Source: Erysipelotrichaceae bacterium
GTDB taxonomy: Bacteria > Bacillota_I > Bacilli_A > Erysipelotrichales > Erysipelotrichaceae
NCBI GenBank assembly: GCA_017431225.1
Contig: JAFRLM010000015.1
Location: 16,118-80,117 of the forward strand
Direction of reading: 5' to 3'
DNA: 64,000 nt
Below, one piece after another: positions 59,359 through 64,000 of this stretch. The position numbers and the translations under genes were made by a program. A model generated the notes under the pieces. The model was not told where the DNA came from. It was given only the letters and a program-made list of their open reading frames with translations, and ran no database searches. Every line of letters begins with the position of its first letter. The first letter of the stretch is position 1.

Positions 59359-59508
59359 ATGGCAGTACAACAGAGAAGAAACTCAAAGACCCGTACCGCA
59401 AAGCGTAGAACCCATTATAAGCTGATGGCTCCGACATTGGTCAAATGCCCGTCTTGCGGAGAATTCAAATTAGCTCATCGCGCTTGCCCGAACTGCGGTC
59501 ATAAGTAA
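59359..59508 (+). CDS. rpmF: Ribosomal protein L32
   Basis: A 49-residue protein, [18 protein letters not shown] onward, with zinc-binding CPSCGEF and CPNCGHK. This is complete zinc-type L32 of the 50S subunit. GAGGAGG lies upstream within the end of yceD. Three terminators follow in tandem. Confidence 0.97.
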   Translation: MAVQQRRNSKTRTAKRRTHYKLMAPTLVKCPSCGEFKLAHRACPNCGHK

Positions 59509-59522
59509 GCTTGAAAGAATTT

Positions 59523-59544
59523 AGAAATCGAAAGATTTCTTTTC
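59523..59544 (+). terminator. First terminator after rpmF
   Basis: AGAAATC (59523-59529), GAAA loop, GATTTCT (59534-59540), then TTTTC. Confidence 0.75.
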
Positions 59545-59579
59545 TTTTTCCGTCCGCGTTCCGATCGTTGAACTTCTGA

Positions 59580-59612
59580 CACCCGGGATCCTGCCGGGTG
59601 TTTTTCTTTTTT
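59580..59612 (+). terminator. Second terminator after rpmF
   Basis: CACCCGG (59580-59586) pairs with CCGGGTG (59594-59600), then TTTTTCTTTTTT. Confidence 0.85.
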
Positions 59613-59650
59613 CCCGGTCAGGAACGGAACGAATGCATCGAAAAAAACAA

Positions 59651-59677
59651 AAACGCGCAAATAATTGCGCGTTTTTT
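59651..59677 (+). terminator. Third terminator before mraZ
   Basis: AAACGCGCAA (59651-59660), ATAA loop, TTGCGCGTTT (59665-59674), T-run to 59677. Confidence 0.9.
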
Positions 59678-59678
59678 A

Positions 59679-59707
59679 TTTACTTTAAACGATAAAAAAT
59701 GCATAAT
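59679..59707 (+). promoter_or_regulatory. Probable mraZ promoter
   Basis: TTTACT (59679-59684), 17 bases, CATAAT (59702-59707). Transcription from about 59714 would place the MraZ boxes in the untranslated leader. Confidence 0.45.
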
Positions 59708-59715
59708 GGTGTTAA

Positions 59716-59742
59716 GAAGTGGTTGAAAGTGGGGAAAAGTGG
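59716..59742 (+). promoter_or_regulatory. MraZ boxes, three direct repeats
   Basis: GAAGTGG (59716-59722), AAAGTGG (59726-59732) and AAAGTGG (59736-59742), exactly 10 bases apart. They match the AAAGTG(G/T)N3 repeats bound by MraZ in Mollicutes. The last box ends one base before the mraZ ATG, so binding would also cover the ribosome site. Confidence 0.8.
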
Positions 59743-59743
59743 G

Positions 59744-60181
59744 ATGTTCATAGGTGAATACTCACATACGCTGGACGCAAAAGGAAGGATCATCATTCCC
59801 AGTAAGTTCCGGGATGAGCTGCACACTTCCTTTATTCTCACGCGCGGTCTTGATGGCTGCCTGACCATTTACTCTCTTGAGCAGTGGCAGAAACTGCTCA
59901 CCGAACTGGAAAAGCTTCCCAGCACGAAAAAAGCTGCCCGTCAATATATCCATATGCTGACGGCGAAGGCCTGCGAATGCACGCCGGATAAGATGGGACG
60001 CATTATTATTCCAAACTACCTTGCGGAACCGGTGCACATTACCAAGGAATGTGCGATCATCGGCGTCAACGATCATATCGAGATCTGGGATAAGGATACC
60101 TGGACGAGATACTTCGAGGAAGCCAGTGACAGCTTTGAGGAAGTTGCCGAAAACCTCAGCGATCTTTTGAAAAATGAATAG
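59744..60181 (+). CDS. mraZ: Transcriptional regulator MraZ
   Basis: 145 residues from the ATG at 59744, beginning MFIGEYSHTLDAKGRIIIPSKFRDEL, the standard start. Two AbrB-like halves each carry the DxKGR-type signature (the second is CTPDKMGRIIIPNYLAEP). MraZ forms ring oligomers that bind direct repeats and control the division-wall cluster, here through the boxes just upstream. The in-frame sequence before 59744 holds the boxes and is not coding. The stop overlaps rsmH. Confidence 0.96.
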   Translation: MFIGEYSHTLDAKGRIIIPSKFRDELHTSFILTRGLDGCLTIYSLEQWQKLLTELEKLPSTKKAARQYIHMLTAKACECTPDKMGRIIIPNYLAEPVHITKECAIIGVNDHIEIWDKDTWTRYFEEASDSFEEVAENLSDLLKNE

Positions 60182-61082
60182 CCATTACAGTGTCATGAAG
60201 GAAGAAGCGATCGATCTTCTGGAAATTAACAAGGACGGCATCTATGTGGACGGGACACTGGGCAGAGGCGGACACAGCGGCGAGATCTTAAAACGGCTTG
60301 ACCGCGGTCACCTGTATGCCTTTGACCTCGACGCGGAAGCAATCGAGATCTGCAGACAGAATCTGAACAGTGAAAAATGCACATTCATTCATGCGAACTA
60401 TGCAGAGATGAAAAACTACGTACCGCAGGCGGATGGAATCCTGCTCGATCTGGGCGTTTCCTCGCCACAATTCGATAATGCGGAACGCGGATTCTCTTAC
60501 AGATATGATGCCCCCCTTGATATGAGAATGGATCAGAGCTCTGAAAAGACGGCTGCAAAGCTCGTCAACGAAGCAGAGGAGGCCGAGCTGCTCAGGATCT
60601 TCCGCAGCTACGGTGAAGTTCCATTCGCATCCAGGATCGTCAGCAATATCCTCAAACGCCGTGCGGAGAAACCGATCGAAACGACCTTCGAGCTGGTCGA
60701 CATCATCAAGATGTCGCTGCCGCCGAAGGAACTGTCCAAGAAGGGCCATCCGGCAAAGCAGTGCTTCCAGGCGCTGCGCATCGCCGTAAACGATGAGCTC
60801 ACTTCGCTTGAGACCTTCTTAAAGGATCTCCCGGATCTCTTAAAGATCAACGGTGTCGCTGTAGTCATCACCTTCCATTCTCTGGAAGACAGACTGGTCA
60901 AAAACCGGTTTAAAGAGCTCTCCACCGTCAAGGTCGATAAACGCATCGCCTTACGACCGGAGGAAATACCACAACCCGATTACATCCTTCCCGAACATAA
61001 AGTTCGACCGAGTGCCAAAGAATTAGACGAGAATCACCGATCACACAGTGCGATTCTCCGCGTAATTAAACGAGTGGGGTAA
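60174..61082 (+). CDS. rsmH: 16S rRNA m4C1402 methyltransferase RsmH (MraW)
   Basis: A 302-residue SAM methyltransferase for 16S rRNA. HYSVMKEEAIDLL, YVDGTLGRGGHSGEIL (SAM site), GILLDLGVSSPQFDNAERGFSYR and ITFHSLEDRLVKNRF are signatures. It overlaps mraZ by 8 bases, and its position after mraZ is the norm. Confidence 0.97.
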   Translation: MNSHYSVMKEEAIDLLEINKDGIYVDGTLGRGGHSGEILKRLDRGHLYAFDLDAEAIEICRQNLNSEKCTFIHANYAEMKNYVPQADGILLDLGVSSPQFDNAERGFSYRYDAPLDMRMDQSSEKTAAKLVNEAEEAELLRIFRSYGEVPFASRIVSNILKRRAEKPIETTFELVDIIKMSLPPKELSKKGHPAKQCFQALRIAVNDELTSLETFLKDLPDLLKINGVAVVITFHSLEDRLVKNRFKELSTVKVDKRIALRPEEIPQPDYILPEHKVRPSAKELDENHRSHSAILRVIKRVG

Positions 61083-61085
61083 AAT

Positions 61086-61385
61086 ATGGCAAGAATCGTT
61101 AAAACTCAGAAAAGAAAGATCCATTTCGAAGGCTTCGCTTTTTTCGCTTTCGCATTCGCCGTCATTTTGACGATCTTTTCCAATCTTTTCCTTCGCAGTT
61201 CCAATGCATCGCTGATGATCAAGATCCAGGACATGAGCAGACAGTGCGACGTCCTGCGCGCGGATAATCAGCGTCTGACGATTGAGATCCAGTCTCTTCA
61301 GAACCGCGACCGTATCTTTACGATCGCTGAAAACGCCGGCCTGACTCAGATCAACGACAACATCGTCAGCGTAAACGGTGACTAA
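61086..61385 (+). CDS. ftsL: FtsL-like division protein
   Basis: 99 residues: short basic N-terminus, one transmembrane helix (about 17-38, FAFFAFAFAVILTIFSNLFL), then a leucine-zipper-like coiled coil (MIKIQDMSRQCDVLRADNQRLTIEIQSL) and a short tail. Size, topology and location between rsmH and the class B PBP identify FtsL, which links FtsB/DivIC and the septal synthase. Confidence 0.85.
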   Translation: MARIVKTQKRKIHFEGFAFFAFAFAVILTIFSNLFLRSSNASLMIKIQDMSRQCDVLRADNQRLTIEIQSLQNRDRIFTIAENAGLTQINDNIVSVNGD

Positions 61386-61386
61386 T

Positions 61387-63621
61387 ATGAAAAAACGCAA
61401 CGGAATGCTGCGTTTTGTCTATCTCTTTGCGTTGATACTCACCCTCGCGGTGGTCATCAACGTTTTTTTAGTGGCGGTCGCGAAGATCCACGTCCGCTCC
61501 ATGACCAATCTTGATCCCTATGTCAATTCCGTCTCGATGATCCGCGAGACGCTTTATGGTGAGCGCGGCTTTGTCTATGACAGCGACGGTCAGGTCGTTG
61601 CCCAGAACGTCAACACCTACGATATCATCTGCTACCTGTCGAAAGACCGCATCAGTTCCAAGAACGAGCCGGCCTATGTCGACGATCCGCTTTATACCTC
61701 GCAGGTCCTAGCCCAGATCCTGAACGGCGATCAGCAGGAGATCTTTGCCTTGCTGACAAGCAATCCGGATCTCTACCAGACAGAGCTCGGCACGATCGGC
61801 CGTAACCTTTCCCAGGAGACCGTTGACCGCATCCTGGCGGATCCGAATCTGCACGGTATCGGCTTCAAGGAATCCACCAAGCGTGTCTATCCGCTCGGTT
61901 CGAACTTCTCCCCGTATCTGATCGGTTTTGCCCGTTCCGATGAAAACGGAAAACTGGTCGGACGCATGGGTCTTGAATCCTATCTGGATGACGAGCTTGC
62001 CGGTGAGAACGGCATGCATATCTATCAGGCCGACAAGAACGGCTATATCCTTCCGGGTATGTACGAGGAAACGACTCCCGCGAAAAACGGCGCTTCCGTC
62101 TATCTGACATTGAACAGCTCCGTAAACGAAGCTCTGCAGACCGCCTTTGAAGGCATGGCCGAGATCAACGGCGCCGTTGAAGCGTGGGGCGCGGTCATGG
62201 ATATCCATACCGGCAAACTGCTCGGCTTTGGTCAGTATCCGTCCTTTGACCCGAATATCGGCGATATCGAAGACTACAACAACTACGGTAGCCAGTATAC
62301 CTACGAGCCGGGTTCTGTTTTAAAATCCATCATCTATTCCGCGGCCATAGATACCGGCGTATATGACGGTACCGCCTTATTTGATTCCTCGCCGTTCTGC
62401 TACTACGCCAACGGCACCGAGCCTTACCGCAGCTACGGCGCAAACTACGGCTGTATCTACAACGCGAATCATAAGGAATGGGGATCGATCGAACTGGATT
62501 ACGGTCTGATCTATTCCGCCAACGTTGCGACTTCCACACTGCTGACTGACTATGTCGGCTCCCGTACTTTCGAGGAATATCTGGACGCGTTCGGTTTCTT
62601 CAAGAACGTGGATACCGACGGTATCCCGGAGAACCCCGGAAAGAAGACCTTCTATTATCCGAGTGAAAAACTGGCTCTGACTTACGGTCAGGGTTCCAGT
62701 GTCAATATGCTGCAGCTCTTACAGGCTTACTCCGCGATCTTCGGCAATGGCGAGATGGTCAAACCGTATTACATCGACCGTGTCGTCGATGAGAACGGGG
62801 AAGTCATCTACCGCGGCGAGCGCACAGTCGTCGGCCGTCCGATCAAGGAATCGACCGCGAAACAGATGCAGGCATTGCTTGCACGCGTCGTCAGTGACGA
62901 AGGCGGTACCGCGAAATGGTATGGTATCGATGAAGTTAACCTGATGGCCAAGACCGGTTCCGGTGAGATCGCCTGGGAGGGCAGCTACGGTTCCGAATTC
63001 GCGATCATCTCCGTCATGGAAGCGTTCCCGGCGGAAGATCCGCAGATCATGATCTACTTTGCCTATGTCGCGCCGTACGACTATCAGATCCATACCCGTT
63101 CGGCGCCGATCCAGGAACTGACAAAGAAAGTCTATATCTTAACAACGAACGAGCGCCGTGAACACCGTGAAGGCTACTACACCGCCGAAAAGAGCGAAAT
63201 GAAAGATCTCGTCGGCATGTCTGTCGATAACGCGCAGGCGACCGCCGAGGATGCCGGAGCTTATCCGCATACGATCGGCAGCGGCAGCAAAGTCATCGGT
63301 CAGTGGCCAAAAGCCGGGGATGATCTCTATGCCGGCGAGAAGGTCTTCCTGCTGACCCAGTCGAATGAAGTCACCGTTGAGGACTTCACTGGCTGGACCC
63401 GCAAGGAGATCGTCAACTACTGGCAGCTCAGCGGAATTCCCTTCAGGATCGAAGGCTATGGTGTCGTTACTTCCCAGAGCATCGAATCGGGAACGGTGAT
63501 CGATAAGAAACAGGAGATCACAGTCCATCTTGAGGATATCCATATCGAAAAAGAGCCGGAGCCGGAAGAAACGGACGAAGAATATTACGAAGAAGACTAT
63601 TATAGTGATGACGAAGAATAG
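61387..63621 (+). CDS. Class B penicillin-binding protein with PASTA domains (division transpeptidase)
   Basis: 744 residues, one N-terminal transmembrane helix (about 9-30). A dimerisation domain precedes the transpeptidase, whose motifs are SVLK (the SxxK nucleophile, in YEPGSVLKS), SAN (YSANVAT) and KTGSG. Two PASTA domains (about 600-660 and 660-725) follow, and the tail is very acidic (DEEYYEEDYYSDDEE). The PASTA layout is that of Pbp2B/PbpX-type septal enzymes of Firmicutes. It starts one base after ftsL. The acidic tail is unusual for the family. Confidence 0.93.
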   Translation: MKKRNGMLRFVYLFALILTLAVVINVFLVAVAKIHVRSMTNLDPYVNSVSMIRETLYGERGFVYDSDGQVVAQNVNTYDIICYLSKDRISSKNEPAYVDDPLYTSQVLAQILNGDQQEIFALLTSNPDLYQTELGTIGRNLSQETVDRILADPNLHGIGFKESTKRVYPLGSNFSPYLIGFARSDENGKLVGRMGLESYLDDELAGENGMHIYQADKNGYILPGMYEETTPAKNGASVYLTLNSSVNEALQTAFEGMAEINGAVEAWGAVMDIHTGKLLGFGQYPSFDPNIGDIEDYNNYGSQYTYEPGSVLKSIIYSAAIDTGVYDGTALFDSSPFCYYANGTEPYRSYGANYGCIYNANHKEWGSIELDYGLIYSANVATSTLLTDYVGSRTFEEYLDAFGFFKNVDTDGIPENPGKKTFYYPSEKLALTYGQGSSVNMLQLLQAYSAIFGNGEMVKPYYIDRVVDENGEVIYRGERTVVGRPIKESTAKQMQALLARVVSDEGGTAKWYGIDEVNLMAKTGSGEIAWEGSYGSEFAIISVMEAFPAEDPQIMIYFAYVAPYDYQIHTRSAPIQELTKKVYILTTNERREHREGYYTAEKSEMKDLVGMSVDNAQATAEDAGAYPHTIGSGSKVIGQWPKAGDDLYAGEKVFLLTQSNEVTVEDFTGWTRKEIVNYWQLSGIPFRIEGYGVVTSQSIESGTVIDKKQEITVHLEDIHIEKEPEPEETDEEYYEEDYYSDDEE

Positions 63622-63645
63622 AATTTAGAGTAATATATATAAGCT

Positions 63646-64000
63646 ATGAAAATTGAAATACTGTACTTATTAAGCTTTCTGGGCTCTCTGGCTTTAGTCT
63701 TCGTCGTCATGCCGAAGTATATTTCCTACCTGAAAAAAGCCGGATACAACCAGGAAGTCAGCGAATACGCATTAAAAGAATATCAGGAAAAGGCCAAGAC
63801 CCCGATCATGGGCGGCCTTTTATTCGTTGTTGCACCGCTGCTCGTGACGCTGATCCTCAGACCTTCCGCGTATCTTGATCCGAAGGCACTGTTCGTGATC
63901 CTTTCCTACGCATCCTTCTGTCTGATCGGATTCCTGGATGATTTCCTGATCCTGCTCCGTCACAACAACGAGGGACTGAGTCCGAAGAAGAAGCTGCTGG
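63646..64000 (+). CDS. mraY: Phospho-MurNAc-pentapeptide transferase MraY, N-terminal part
   Basis: The window ends after about 118 codons. Two or three transmembrane helices are visible, with KTPIMGGLLFVVAP and the catalytic-region motif GFLDDFLILLR. MraY makes lipid I at the membrane. No clear Shine-Dalgarno precedes the ATG; an AT-rich stretch (TAATATATATA) lies just upstream and might hold a promoter. Confidence 0.93.
   Translation, partial: MKIEILYLLSFLGSLALVFVVMPKYISYLKKAGYNQEVSEYALKEYQEKAKTPIMGGLLFVVAPLLVTLILRPSAYLDPKALFVILSYASFCLIGFLDDFLILLRHNNEGLSPKKKLL

Noticed and set aside
1..64000. tRNA, rRNA, CRISPR, transposon or prophage sequences
   Set aside because: I looked for tandem direct repeats with spacers, transposase motifs, terminal repeats and tRNA-like cloverleaf ends (T-loop GTTCRA with CCA). 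Nothing convincing was found; the only intragenic tandem repeat is at 28000-28131.

Overview
The window is chromosomal DNA from a bacterium of the Firmicutes (Bacillota), most likely an Erysipelotrichia-type lineage, at roughly 50% GC. The evidence is gene content and order plus regulation. The order murC, ytxG-like (DUF948), ytxH-like, ccpA, tyrS resembles Bacillus. There are T-box leaders on pheS and tyrS, and RbgA, an RNase J, TrmFO and TmcAL are present. The division cluster mraZ-rsmH-ftsL-pbp-mraY starts under direct repeats of the kind described for Mollicutes MraZ. TAA, TAG and TGA are all used as stops, so the standard bacterial code applies. I see no tRNA or rRNA gene, CRISPR array, insertion sequence, prophage or replication origin. 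No stretch longer than 300 bases lacks a gene.

Layout. 1-18.1 kb (+): the end of recD2, then rplS-lepB-rbgA-rnhB, topA-trmFO-xerC, miaB, an RNase J-like gene with ftsK, and T-box-controlled pheST. 18.2-25.8 kb: murE and a membrane glycosyltransferase on the minus strand, diverging from a PfkB sugar kinase with a thioredoxin-like lipoprotein; then a small P-loop kinase, a VanZ-like protein, a lipoprotein and a Pro/Glu-rich protein. 25.8-32.9 kb (+): murC, ytxG-ytxH-ccpA, T-box tyrS, a lipoprotein and a MurJ-like flippase. 32.9-45.3 kb: ispH against prsW, a pepC interrupted by an in-frame TAA, a DEAD-box helicase, an EF-G/TetM-like GTPase fused to a Rae1/YacP-type nuclease, rimO with a glucose/galactose group (ROK kinase, galM, galK), and yebC.

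45.4-57.7 kb is a nucleoside and possibly ADP-ribose salvage island: a nucleoside phosphorylase, an adenosine deaminase-like protein, two ADP-ribosylglycohydrolase-family proteins, a ribokinase-type PfkB, a four-gene BMP-family ABC nucleoside importer and two nucleoside hydrolases. A cre-like site overlaps the importer promoter, and another cre-like palindrome lies upstream of the operon that contains ccpA. A carbon-catabolite circuit is therefore plausible. 57.7-64 kb: tmcAL diverging from yceD(DUF177)-rpmF, three stacked terminators, then the start of the division and cell-wall cluster, cut inside mraY.

The most unusual features are these. (1) About ten start codons have a -10 hexamer only 6-8 nt upstream and no Shine-Dalgarno, which suggests widespread leaderless transcription, including three back-to-back divergent pairs. 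(2) A ribosome-type GTPase is fused to an A-site mRNA endonuclease-like domain. (3) The salvage island pairs two ADP-ribosylglycohydrolase-family proteins with nucleoside uptake and cleavage. (4) The RNase J lacks several metal ligands. (5) pepC carries a nonsense codon just past its catalytic residues.
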